From NCBI GenBank assembly GCA_028687545.1, contig JAQTZZ010000008.1:81861-145860 (forward strand): a stretch of 64,000 nucleotides of DNA. Reading direction: 5' to 3'. A model generated the notes under the pieces. The model ran no database searches, was not told where the DNA came from, and saw only the letters and a program-made list of their open reading frames with translations. Numbering within the stretch: position 1 is the stretch's first letter; each line of letters opens with the position of its first letter. This stretch comes from Candidatus Wallbacteria bacterium (GTDB taxonomy: Bacteria; Muiribacteriota; JAQTZZ01). Both the position numbers and the translations under genes were made by a program. This document shows positions 42,874 through 52,161 of this stretch, piece by piece.

Positions 42874-45062
42874 ACCCGGATGAACCTCTGCTCTTTCTTC
42901 ATGGCTTCGATGGCTTTCTGCGCTCTGAGTTTCATTTCGTGGCCGGCGGTTTCCCTGAAATCAAACAGGAGCTGTTCGGCTTCGCTCGTTCCCAGCCCGG
43001 CCAGCAGGTCGATAGTGGCGAGCACAATCTTTTCATTTGGATGCTTGAGGAATCCGAGCAGGGTTTCTGACGTGATGTATCTCTGGAATCTGCCCATCTG
43101 TTCAAAAGCGGGCAAGGCGAACGCCTCATCGTCGGATGCGATTGAGGAAAGGGCTTCAAAGGCTTTCCTGCTGCCGATCTGACCAAGGGCGGCGATAATG
43201 CTTTTTTTCACATCAGGGTATTCGGCGGAAAAAATGTCTCTCAGGCGGTCCACTGCTTCGGAGTCACCGATTTTGCCCAGCGCCACCACTGCGTTGCGCC
43301 TGACTTCAAATTCCCGGTCCGACAGTGCCATCCGCAGGTAGTCCAGACCCTGCATGCTCTTGATTTCTCCCAGGGCGTAAGCCGCTGAGGCCCGCTGCCA
43401 TTTCTCTGAGCTCTCCTTCAGGATTCCGCCCATATATGTGATCATCCTCAGGCCTCCGAATTTCCAGAGAGCCATGGCGGCATTAGCTTTAACCCTGTTG
43501 TTTTCGTCGTCCAGGCATTTGAAAATCATTTCCAGATCCGGATCCTTGAGTTGAAATTTTTCCAGGCTTTCAATGGAGTTGGCTCTGACCCTGGGATCCT
43601 TGTCTGATAATGCCTGCGTAAGCCAGGGCACTACTTTCGCATCTCCGAATTCTCCGAATGTGCCTACAGTCATGGCTCTGATTTTCTCGTTTGATTCGGA
43701 CTTGAAAGACTGATACAGCGCATCCAGGATTTCCAGCCGTTTGTATTTTCTGGCGAGGAACACAGCTTCCTTTCTTACCTGGCCGGAGGGATCGGAAAGC
43801 AGGCCTGTCAGGTGGTCGAAGCGACCCTCGCAATCGCAAATATATCCTGCAATCAGTGTCCGGATTTCTTCGGATCCTGACTTCAGAAATTCAGCTGTTC
43901 TGGAGGAAATATATGGGGATTTGTACCGGAATTTGGAAAAAACCTTCAGGGCCAGCAGCTGAAAGATATCGGTCGACTCGCCTTCCAGCCCCAGCTCGAT
44001 ATACTCAATCAGGCTCTCCGGGATATTGTCGGCCAGAGCGATATACACCGCTGCTCTCATCTCAGGAGGCTCTTTTCTGAGTTTTTCCAGCAGAAAAGTC
44101 ATGTCATCCCCGCCTGAGAGGAATTTTCCAAGTACTGTCATGCATTTAAGCTTGACATCCCTGCTCTTCGAACTCTGAAAAAGTGCAAAAATCTTATCTT
44201 GAAAATCCCGGATTTCCTGCTGTTCAATCGCCTCAAGCACCTTGAGACAGGGGAATTCCTCCCCTGAATCCAGGACTTCGGAAAGAAACGGGAGGTTGGC
44301 AGGGCTGACCTTCACGAAATCCAGCAGCTGGAAAAGTGTTTCTCTCCTGGACTTTGGCAGATCAGGCTTCCGGAATTCCAGAAACAACCGCTCCTCAAAA
44401 TAAGAATTGTTGGCCTTGGCGATTAGAGAGCCGGCAAAAATCGCTATTTCATCGTCTGTGGAACGCTGGAAAAAAGTCATCAGTTCCGGGATGAATCTGA
44501 GACTGTCCACCAGATAGATCAATTCAAGAAAAGCTTTCATCACAGAGTGGTTAAGGAAAGCATAGCTCTGCCTGGAAAGCAGCAGCAGTTCTTCAGCCAG
44601 CCCTTCCCTGATGGAGGAGTTTTCTGCTTCCAGTCCGGATCCGCTGTGGATCGCGGTCAGAACATCCCTGAAACTGTTCAGGATCTGCAGCTGACAGTTC
44701 GGATTCTCTTCGCTCGCGAGATTTGAGAGCAGGATGCGAAGATTGCTGTAATCCCTGAGTTCCACCATGGCGGCAAGCAGAGCTTCCTTGAGAGCCGGAT
44801 CCTTTGTGGCAAGGTAGATTGTCGAAAGCCGTTTTTCAAAGTCTCTGGCCTTCAGCTTCACCAGGCTTTGAAGGATTTCCTTCTTCGTGGTAAGGGTTGA
44901 CTCTTCCTCAAGGGAATTCCAAAAAAACTCCACCGCATCCTGGTTGCCGGATCCGCCAAGCATTTTAGCAGCATCCCGCTTTTCCTCTTCGCTTTTCCCG
45001 TGGTTGAATTTCCACAGGAGTTCGTGGAATTGTTTCAGATGATCATCTGTGTCTTTGATCAT
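42870..45062 (-). CDS. HEAT-repeat scaffold protein
   Basis: The 730 residues consist of helical repeats of about 30 residues. The clearest are in the second half: VPWLTQALSDKDPRVRANSIESL, LRMALSDREFEVRRNAVVALGKIG and LRDIFSAEYPDVKKSIIAALGQIG. There is no signal peptide, so it is cytoplasmic, probably a protein-protein scaffold. It sits 14 bases after deoB and overlaps the LysM lipoprotein. The ribosome binding site is GAGGAGAC. Partner unknown. Confidence 0.85.
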   Translation of the reverse strand: MIKDTDDHLKQFHELLWKFNHGKSEEEKRDAAKMLGGSGNQDAVEFFWNSLEEESTLTTKKEILQSLVKLKARDFEKRLSTIYLATKDPALKEALLAAMVELRDYSNLRILLSNLASEENPNCQLQILNSFRDVLTAIHSGSGLEAENSSIREGLAEELLLLSRQSYAFLNHSVMKAFLELIYLVDSLRFIPELMTFFQRSTDDEIAIFAGSLIAKANNSYFEERLFLEFRKPDLPKSRRETLFQLLDFVKVSPANLPFLSEVLDSGEEFPCLKVLEAIEQQEIRDFQDKIFALFQSSKSRDVKLKCMTVLGKFLSGGDDMTFLLEKLRKEPPEMRAAVYIALADNIPESLIEYIELGLEGESTDIFQLLALKVFSKFRYKSPYISSRTAEFLKSGSEEIRTLIAGYICDCEGRFDHLTGLLSDPSGQVRKEAVFLARKYKRLEILDALYQSFKSESNEKIRAMTVGTFGEFGDAKVVPWLTQALSDKDPRVRANSIESLEKFQLKDPDLEMIFKCLDDENNRVKANAAMALWKFGGLRMITYMGGILKESSEKWQRASAAYALGEIKSMQGLDYLRMALSDREFEVRRNAVVALGKIGDSEAVDRLRDIFSAEYPDVKKSIIAALGQIGSRKAFEALSSIASDDEAFALPAFEQMGRFQRYITSETLLGFLKHPNEKIVLATIDLLAGLGTSEAEQLLFDFRETAGHEMKLRAQKAIEAMKKEQRFIRV

Positions 45063-45076
45063 GTCTCCTCAATTAT

Positions 45077-46246
45077 TCAGAAAATTAGCTCTCCGGCAAA
45101 TCCATGCCCCGGGAAATCGGGAGGATTTACATTGAAAAGCTGAAGGGTTGTTGCACCGAGGTCTGCGAAGCTTGTCCTGGTTCCAAGATCAAGATTTTTC
45201 CTGAGATGATTCCCGGTTGACATTATGGGTACATATTCCCTGGTATGGTCGGTTCCGGTATGTGTGGGGTCGCAACCGTGATCCGCAGTTAAAATCAGGC
45301 AATCAGTAGTTGCAAGTTTAGCTTGAAGTTTCGGCAGAAAATCGTCGAATTCCGCCAGAGCCCTGTAATAACCCGCCACATCTCGGCGGTGTCCGTACTT
45401 CATGTCAAAATCGACAAGATTCAGGAAGATCAGGCCTTTTTTCACCCGATTCATGCATTTGAGCAGCTTTTCCATCCCATCCTGGTTGGAACTGGTATGT
45501 TGATGGGCAGAAATGCCTTTCCCTGCATAGATGTCATTGATCTTCCCCAGTGCATGAACTGTGCTGCCCCGCTCCAGCAGGTGATCGAGGGCAGTTTTCC
45601 GGAAAGGCTCCAGCGAAAAATCATGCCGCCGCTCGGTTCTCTGGAAGCTGCCCTGTCTCCCTGAAAACGGTCTCGCCACCACTCGCGCTACTCCATGTTC
45701 TCCAGAGAGCATTTCACGGGCAATCCTGCAGAATTCATAGAGCTGTTCGACAGGGATCACCTCTTCGTGTGCCGCTATCTGGAAGATGCTGTCGGCTGAT
45801 GTATAAACTATTGGAAATCCGGTGCTGAGATGCTCCCCGCCCAGTTTCATGATGATCTCTGTTCCGGACGCTTTCACGTTTCCGATGGTTTTGCGGCCGA
45901 TTTTCCGCTCAAACTCAGCAATCAGTTCCGGCGGGAATCCATCCGGATAGACCGGAAAAGGCTTTTCCAGCATGCAGCCCATCATTTCCCAGTGCCCGAC
46001 AGTGGTGTCTTTCCCGCAGGATTTTTCAGCCATCCTGCCGTAGCCGCCCAGCGTTGGATGCACCGGGTCTCCGAGCAGGATGTCCAGCCCGAACCGGTAC
46101 AGGTTAGGCAGCGAAAATCCCGGGGTTTTCTCCCTGATATGGCCAAGCGTGTTGGTTCCGCAGTCACCATAATCCCCGGCATCAGGCAGGGCGCCGATAC
46201 CGGCGCTGTCCAGCACGATCAAGATCAGACGCTCAATCTTCAGCAT
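45077..46246 (-). CDS. deoB: Phosphopentomutase
   Basis: DeoB converts (deoxy)ribose-1-phosphate to the 5-phosphate in nucleoside salvage and breakdown. The alkaline-phosphatase-like metal centre is visible: VLDSAGIGALPDAGDYGDCGTNTLGHI at the start, DTTVGHWEMMG, and LTADHGCDPTHTGTDHTREYVP near the end. At 389 residues it is complete. It follows the aldolase-like/oxidoreductase fusion by three bases, fitting a deoxynucleoside breakdown pathway. Confidence 0.95.
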   Translation of the reverse strand: MLKIERLILIVLDSAGIGALPDAGDYGDCGTNTLGHIREKTPGFSLPNLYRFGLDILLGDPVHPTLGGYGRMAEKSCGKDTTVGHWEMMGCMLEKPFPVYPDGFPPELIAEFERKIGRKTIGNVKASGTEIIMKLGGEHLSTGFPIVYTSADSIFQIAAHEEVIPVEQLYEFCRIAREMLSGEHGVARVVARPFSGRQGSFQRTERRHDFSLEPFRKTALDHLLERGSTVHALGKINDIYAGKGISAHQHTSSNQDGMEKLLKCMNRVKKGLIFLNLVDFDMKYGHRRDVAGYYRALAEFDDFLPKLQAKLATTDCLILTADHGCDPTHTGTDHTREYVPIMSTGNHLRKNLDLGTRTSFADLGATTLQLFNVNPPDFPGHGFAGELIF

Positions 46247-46249
46247 GAA

Positions 46250-48454
46250 TTAAAACGCCTTCTTCAGATCATCGAAATTCAGATCAAAAACAGTATCCCT
46301 GGGCGGCAGTTTTTCCTGATAGAAGAATCTGGGCAGATCCATGTCCGCAACTCCCGCGCGGTGGTTGAAATTCCGCTCCCTGTCTATCGTATAGCGGGAT
46401 CTGATCAGGACTTCCTTGGCCGGGATCCGGATCCCCAGCGCATTGTTGGCGAGTTCCATCATCAGGTCCAGCAGGGTGGTATCCTCGACCAGAGGGAACA
46501 GCAGGAATGGGCAGAACCCCAGAAAATCCAGCGCCACTCCGATCAGCTGGTAATTTGAAGTGAGTTCTCCGATCTTACGGGAATTATCCATTTCGTCTTT
46601 GCGCAATTTCAGAAGTTCGGAAGCCAGAGGAAAAGCGCTCAGAGGGTCTGAAATCTGGGTGGAGGTCAGATAGCTCGCTCCCATAGTCTTGAGAACACGG
46701 GGATCATAGAACGACAATGCCTCACCCTTGAGAGCAGGAATCCGCTCGTATCCCAGCGCCCTGCCCAGAATCGCCACTCCCTGATTAAGGATGGAGTCGA
46801 AACCTTCGCTTTTTTCCATACGCTCGAGCAGTTTCATGATCAGAGCAAGATTCGCGAAGTCTCCCTTATGATGCTCTCCCAGCATGAATCCTAAAGTAGC
46901 GGCCAGTTCCGTATGATCCACTCCGAATTCCAGAGCCCAGCGTTCAAGATTTGCGATCTCGATCAGGCTGTCCAGCCCGAGATTAGCCCCGAATCCGGCC
47001 AGACTGTCATATCCGAGGCGGTTTGTGATCACTCCGCCATCCAGATCAGGATATCGGTTCGAGCAGCTGATATTGCAGAAATAGCAGCAGGACAATCCGG
47101 TGTTCTTTCCCTTGACAGACAGTTTTTCATGCAGGGCCAGGTGGTTGATGTAGCTTGCTCTGTCAAAGTTTCCGGAAGTGAAATTCCTGGTAGGAAGAGC
47201 TCCAGCCTGATTGACCAGGTCCAGGAAGACCGAACTTCCATATTTTTTGAATGACCTGCTGATCAGTGTGTTTTTGTTCAGGATTCCTTCGAACTGATCT
47301 GAAAAATTGGCGAAAATTTCCCTGTTTTTAGGATTCAGGAATCCGGATCTTTCAGGGTCGATGATGATTGCCTTGATCTTCTTGGAACCGAGAACCGCGC
47401 CTAATCCCCCTCCCCTGCTCAGCATCTCAGTAGGGAGGCCTTGATAATCAAGTCCCAGAACTGTGGAAGTATAATATTCCCGTTCCCCGGCAGGCCCGAT
47501 CGCGAGCACTCCGATTTTTTCGCCGAAATTGCCCTTGAGCTTTTCCACCAGCTGGAATGTTTTAAGGCCCAGAAATTTATTGGCTGGCAGGACCTCGACT
47601 TTGTCGTTGGTAATGCGCAACAGATACCACTCATCCCCCTGATGCTTTCCTTCAATCACCAGAGCGCGCAGGCCGATGTTGCCGAGCAGGAATCCGGTAT
47701 TGCCGAGTAGGAATGGGCTCTTCAATGTTCCGGTCAGCGGAGATTTCGCTGCCATGGTAACCCTGCAGGCCCCTGAAATCCTGAAACCATCCAGCAGACC
47801 GGGAGCTATTACAAGCTTGTTGTGCTCTGAAAGAGCGGATTCCAGAGCCAGGTTTCCTTCTGAGAGAATCCTTACCGCCAGAGGCCTTCCAGCCAGTATT
47901 CCGTAATTTTCCGGCTGTTCTTCGATAGAGACCGACAGGTCGTCCAGCTTCACTCTCACGATCTTGCCGTACAGCCTGCCTCCGCTGGTCCGCAATCCGC
48001 CCCTGTCAGAGCCGATCCCGTCACGAACCACCAGATCGTACTCTTCGAGAAGGGCATAAATGAATCTGCCGTCATTGGAGTCAAGCATGGAATCTTCCAG
48101 CACTATCTTCACCGGGATTTTGCCTGCAGCTTTAGTCACCAGGTCGATTTCACGTTTGAGCGTTTCCTCATCCCGGCCCTTGATGGCGCTGACATTCAGG
48201 AGCAGTTCGATCCCTGCGACCTCCAGTTTGACGGCTTCCTGCGTTTCGACCTTCTTGGCCTGAGGCAGGGAGGTTCCAAACGGATATCCAATCAGGGCGG
48301 AAAATTTGAGTTCAGGGAACTTGTCTCTCACCTGTCCCAGAAAATTAATCGGAACAGGCACCATATTGAAATTGTTTTTTTTCGCTTCCTCGCAGAATTT
48401 GAAGACTTCTTCCCTGGTAATCAGAGGATTTTTCAAAAAAGGTGATGTTTTCAT
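46250..48454 (-). CDS. DeoC-like domain fused to an aldehyde ferredoxin oxidoreductase-like enzyme
   Basis: Residues 1-155 resemble deoxyribose-phosphate aldolase: ITREEVFKFCEEAKKNNF, ALIGYPFGTSLPQAKKVETQEAV, then VKIVLED. The Schiff-base lysine segment (normally FVKTSTG) reads LVVRDGIGS and the catalytic Asp position is Glu83, so this half is probably not an aldolase. The rest is an AOR-family tungsten/molybdenum enzyme: GRLYGKIVRVKL, RVTMAAKSPLTG and GRGGLGAV-like RGGGLGAVLGSK. Cluster cysteines C457-X2-C460-X3-C464 and distal C648 match P. furiosus AOR. It would oxidise aldehydes to acids with ferredoxin. deoB follows by three bases. Confidence 0.75.
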   Translation of the reverse strand: MKTSPFLKNPLITREEVFKFCEEAKKNNFNMVPVPINFLGQVRDKFPELKFSALIGYPFGTSLPQAKKVETQEAVKLEVAGIELLLNVSAIKGRDEETLKREIDLVTKAAGKIPVKIVLEDSMLDSNDGRFIYALLEEYDLVVRDGIGSDRGGLRTSGGRLYGKIVRVKLDDLSVSIEEQPENYGILAGRPLAVRILSEGNLALESALSEHNKLVIAPGLLDGFRISGACRVTMAAKSPLTGTLKSPFLLGNTGFLLGNIGLRALVIEGKHQGDEWYLLRITNDKVEVLPANKFLGLKTFQLVEKLKGNFGEKIGVLAIGPAGEREYYTSTVLGLDYQGLPTEMLSRGGGLGAVLGSKKIKAIIIDPERSGFLNPKNREIFANFSDQFEGILNKNTLISRSFKKYGSSVFLDLVNQAGALPTRNFTSGNFDRASYINHLALHEKLSVKGKNTGLSCCYFCNISCSNRYPDLDGGVITNRLGYDSLAGFGANLGLDSLIEIANLERWALEFGVDHTELAATLGFMLGEHHKGDFANLALIMKLLERMEKSEGFDSILNQGVAILGRALGYERIPALKGEALSFYDPRVLKTMGASYLTSTQISDPLSAFPLASELLKLRKDEMDNSRKIGELTSNYQLIGVALDFLGFCPFLLFPLVEDTTLLDLMMELANNALGIRIPAKEVLIRSRYTIDRERNFNHRAGVADMDLPRFFYQEKLPPRDTVFDLNFDDLKKAF

Positions 48455-48460
48455 GAAAAT

Positions 48461-48489
48461 AGCATAGCAGTAAGTGCGTTAAAAGTAAA
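48461..48489 (-). promoter_or_regulatory. Weak promoter for the DeoC-like/AOR operon
   Basis: On the minus strand TTTACT (48484-48489) and TATGCT (48461-48466) are 17 bases apart, each four of six to consensus. The ATG comes six bases after the -10 box and no ribosome binding site is seen, so a leaderless mRNA is possible. The promoter lies right behind the DUF501 gene stop. Confidence 0.4.
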
Positions 48490-48490
48490 T

Positions 48491-49018
48491 TTAAATTCCG
48501 GCTTGAATGAACCCGGCGCAGGCACCGGTCGGACAGTAAAGGCTTAAGCCGTTCAGAATTCCACCTACAATCTCGCTCCGGTTGATCAGATGAAATGCCA
48601 GATGCGTATGCAGGCATTTCAGATTTTTAAGATTCCGCCATTCCCTGATCCCTCCGATGCCTGTTTCCAGGGCTTCCGGAATTGTCAGGCCAGGATGGAT
48701 AGTGAGGTACAGCGCGGAGCGCTCTTCCCTGTAAACCTCAGTTGCCTTTCTGTAATTCTCCATCAGCTTGGGATCTGAGCGGATCTGAGCGGAAATTTCC
48801 TTTACCAGCCCTTTCTGTTCCAGCTTATCCACCTGGTATCTGAGATGAGGACATGACAGCCAGTAGAGAGTTGGAAATGGAGTGCCCTGTTCAGTTTCAG
48901 GGAGGCACTGAATCACTGAGGGAAAATTCCAGCTGCAGTAGCGGGAAACAGACCCGGAAGGATTGATTTTCCGCTTCAGCTGCCCCTGGATTACTTGGAG
49001 ATCGGTTTCAGAAATCAT
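48491..49018 (-). CDS. DUF501-family protein
   Basis: The 175-residue protein contains FPSVIQCLPETEQGTPFPTLYWLSCPHLRYQVDKLEQKG, the DUF501 pattern with PFPTLYWLSCP. The C-terminal part has LHTHLAFHLINRSEIVGGIL and a Cys-rich end (YCPTGACAG). Function unknown; the gene is often near housekeeping genes. I use the ATG at 49018 rather than an upstream TTG. No ribosome binding site is evident. Confidence 0.8.
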   Translation of the reverse strand: MISETDLQVIQGQLKRKINPSGSVSRYCSWNFPSVIQCLPETEQGTPFPTLYWLSCPHLRYQVDKLEQKGLVKEISAQIRSDPKLMENYRKATEVYREERSALYLTIHPGLTIPEALETGIGGIREWRNLKNLKCLHTHLAFHLINRSEIVGGILNGLSLYCPTGACAGFIQAGI

Positions 49019-49118
49019 AATTAAATTCAATCATTTCACTGCTAAAACCTGCCAGCATGCAAACATATAAACATACCAACTTCTTGCGTTGAATATGCAT
49101 GCTGTTGTAGACGGTCGC

Positions 49119-52100
49119 TTAGAACCTCGCCTTCGCCCAGACCATCATTTTTTCCCGGAGATTGTCCATGATCACGTAAACCACAGGGAGAAAAGAGAGC
49201 GTAACCAAGGTCGAAATCGTCAAACCGCCGATCACTGTGATCGCAAGCGGCTGGAAGAAATCCGACCCTGCGCCGAATCCGAAAGAAAGCGGCAGCATTC
49301 CCAGAATCGTGCAGAGCACTGTCATCAGGATTGGACGCAGACGGATGGCCCCGGACTCGAGCACAGCCGTGATTTTGTCTTCCTTCAGGTTGGCACGGCG
49401 GTGATTGATGAAATCCAGGAGAATGATCCCGTTGTTGACGACGATTCCCCCCAGCATGATGATTCCGACAATGGCTGTCACAGAAAGAGCGAAGCCGTAG
49501 AGCCGCAGCGCTCCCACAACGCCGATCACAGACAGTGGGATCGAGAACATGATCACGAAAGGATCCATTAAAGAGTCATACTGGATGGCCATCACAATGT
49601 AGATCAGGAAGAAGGAGGCGATCAAAGCATAACCCAGATTTCCGAAAGCCTCTTTGCGGTCTTCCTCTTCACCTCCGAAATTATAGGCATATCCCTCAGG
49701 AAAGGTAATTTTCTGAAGTTCCTTCTGGATGTCGCTGGCAACAGCCTGCAGCGGCCTGCCCTGGATATCAGCTCCCACAGTCAGGATGCGCTTCAGATTC
49801 TTGCGGTTGATCTGGGTATAGCCATTGCCCATGAATACAGTGGCGATCTGAGACAAAAACACGGTTGTCTTATCGTCAACTACTATCTTGAGTTCTTTCA
49901 GCTTGTTGATCTGATCCTTGTAGTTGTCTGAAGCTTCAACCCGGATGTCATACTCTTCGTTGGCCTCTTTGTAAGTGCTGGCAATGCTGCCGTATATGTA
50001 ACTCCTGACCATTCCTGAGATTGTAGACAGGTCAAGCTTGAGATCCCTGAGCTTTTCCCGGTCAAACACGATCTTGACTTCAGGCCTTCCGGCCTTCACA
50101 CCGTCATCGATGTCTTTCAGGCTGGGGACATTCTTGATTTGAGCCGCTACTTTCCGGCAGAGGTCTTCGACTACTACAAAGTCATCTCCGCTGATCTCGA
50201 TCTGGATCGGCTTGGAGCCGCCGTGTGGCGGACCCATCGAGGCTTCCGCGTATGTGATGTTGTTGTAGCCCGGAATTTTCGTTACTTCCTCACGGATCAG
50301 GTTGATCAGCTGGGTCTGGTTGAGTTTGCGCATTTTTTTGGGAGTCATGATCACGTTCAGAGATCCGCTTCCGAGTTGAGTGCTGGTGAGGACTTTATCC
50401 ACTTCCTTATATTTCTGAAGCACCTGTTCAATCTGCCTGGCGATCACATCGGTTTTTTCGATGGTGGTGCCTTCAGGTGTTTCGAACTGGATATTGAAGT
50501 TGCCGCGGTCCATTTTGGGAAAGAATTCCATGGCAGGAAAGAAAAAGAAACTCCCCACAAACACAACTCCCACGATCCCGATATAGCACCAGCGATTCCA
50601 GGCGCTGTCCAGAAGCCAGCGCAGATTCCGCTTGTAAAGGTCCCGCAGAATATCCATCCACGGCTCTTTTCTTTCTTCCTCCACTTTCAGCATCTTGGAG
50701 GCCAGCATCGGCACAAAGGTGATAGCCACGAAGTATGTCGCCACTTCAGCGAAGATGATCGTCAGCGAAAGGTTGAAAAAAATTTCACCCACTATGCCTG
50801 GTACAAGCCCGATCGGAACAAATACTACCACATGCGTCAACGTTGAAGCCAGAATCACCATCATCACTTCGCTTGTTCCCTCGATGGCGCATTTGCTGCG
50901 AGCCTCATTGCCGTGCATTCTCATGTAGCGGTAAATATTTTCCAGGGCCACAATGGCGTTGTCCACCATGATTCCGATGCCCAGAGCCAGACCGCCAAGT
51001 GTGATCAGGTTCATGGTCATGCCTTTTTTCAGGTACATCATCAGAAATGTCATGATGATCGCCAGCGGGATGCTGGTGCCGATGATGAAAGTAGCGCGCA
51101 GATTCCTGAAAAAAGCGTAAATAATCAGGATCGCGAGAATGCCTCCGATCATGGCGTTTTCCTTGACCATGGAGATCGAATCCCTGATGAAATCGGAACT
51201 GTCGTTGCCGATCGTCATTTTCAGCTTGCCCTGGTATTTCTTTTCCAGTGTCGGAAGCACCTTTTTCACGGCATCGGAAATATTGACCGGATTGGCGCCC
51301 GGGGATTTTTTCAGGGACACCGTTACAGACGGTTTGCCGTTCAATCGCGAGACTGAGGAAATTTCCTTGAATGAGTCTTCGATCACCGCCAGTTCGCCAA
51401 GATAAACCGGACGATCAGCCAGTTTTTTGACAATGATTCTGCCCAGATCCTGCGGACTCTTGATTTCCCCCTCAGAGCGGACAATATACTTGAAATTCCC
51501 CTCATCGATATTTCCCAGCGGAGTATTCTGATTGTCTGCCATCACTGCCTTGATCACATCATTGATGGAAAGCCCCATTGCAGCCAGAGTGGTGGGATCG
51601 GTCTTGATCCTGATTTCACGTTCCAGACCGCCTGTCACGTCCACGCTCGCTACTCCCGAAATTCTCTGCAGCACAGGTTTGATTTCTTTATCAGCGATGG
51701 TACGCAGGGCTTTCAGATCATAATCACCGCCCAGAGCGATATCGATGATCGGACTGGCATTGATGTCCAGTTTGGAAACAGTGACCTGCTCGATGTCTCG
51801 CGGCAGCTTGCGCTTTGCGATATCGACCTTTTCCCTGACATCGATTGCCGCGAAATTCAGATCAGTTCCCCAGACGAATTCTACAGAAATGTGGGAAAAG
51901 CCTTCAAAAGAAGAGGAAGTGATCCTTTTCACGTTCTCCACAGAATTTATTTCCTCTTCGATCTTCCGGGTAACTATATTTTCCATGTCCGCCGGAGCCA
52001 CACCTGGATAAGGCGTCTGAATGAATGCCAGCGGAAAGTCAATGTCAGGGAACAGATCGACATTCAGCGTAAACAGTGAAATCGTTCCCAGCAGTATGAA

Positions 52101-52160
52101 CATCATCACGATCATCGTGATGCCTACCGGACGTTTTACCGAAAGTTCAGGAAGATTCAT
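49119..52160 (-). CDS. RND-family efflux pump inner-membrane transporter (HAE1/AcrB type)
   Basis: The protein has 1013 residues, with a first membrane helix at the N-terminus (PVGITMIVMMFILLGTISLF), two large periplasmic loops and further helices. The relay segment GIGIMVDNAIVALENIYRY contains the conserved Asp in helix 4. VDLFPDIDFPLAFIQTPYPG is typical of this family. It exports drugs or other hydrophobic compounds using the proton gradient. The start at 52160 lies two bases after the adaptor stop, with AGGAGAGG upstream. It is last in the TetR-TolC-adaptor-RND operon. Confidence 0.95.
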   Translation of the reverse strand: MNLPELSVKRPVGITMIVMMFILLGTISLFTLNVDLFPDIDFPLAFIQTPYPGVAPADMENIVTRKIEEEINSVENVKRITSSSFEGFSHISVEFVWGTDLNFAAIDVREKVDIAKRKLPRDIEQVTVSKLDINASPIIDIALGGDYDLKALRTIADKEIKPVLQRISGVASVDVTGGLEREIRIKTDPTTLAAMGLSINDVIKAVMADNQNTPLGNIDEGNFKYIVRSEGEIKSPQDLGRIIVKKLADRPVYLGELAVIEDSFKEISSVSRLNGKPSVTVSLKKSPGANPVNISDAVKKVLPTLEKKYQGKLKMTIGNDSSDFIRDSISMVKENAMIGGILAILIIYAFFRNLRATFIIGTSIPLAIIMTFLMMYLKKGMTMNLITLGGLALGIGIMVDNAIVALENIYRYMRMHGNEARSKCAIEGTSEVMMVILASTLTHVVVFVPIGLVPGIVGEIFFNLSLTIIFAEVATYFVAITFVPMLASKMLKVEEERKEPWMDILRDLYKRNLRWLLDSAWNRWCYIGIVGVVFVGSFFFFPAMEFFPKMDRGNFNIQFETPEGTTIEKTDVIARQIEQVLQKYKEVDKVLTSTQLGSGSLNVIMTPKKMRKLNQTQLINLIREEVTKIPGYNNITYAEASMGPPHGGSKPIQIEISGDDFVVVEDLCRKVAAQIKNVPSLKDIDDGVKAGRPEVKIVFDREKLRDLKLDLSTISGMVRSYIYGSIASTYKEANEEYDIRVEASDNYKDQINKLKELKIVVDDKTTVFLSQIATVFMGNGYTQINRKNLKRILTVGADIQGRPLQAVASDIQKELQKITFPEGYAYNFGGEEEDRKEAFGNLGYALIASFFLIYIVMAIQYDSLMDPFVIMFSIPLSVIGVVGALRLYGFALSVTAIVGIIMLGGIVVNNGIILLDFINHRRANLKEDKITAVLESGAIRLRPILMTVLCTILGMLPLSFGFGAGSDFFQPLAITVIGGLTISTLVTLSFLPVVYVIMDNLREKMMVWAKARF

Positions 52161-52161
52161 T

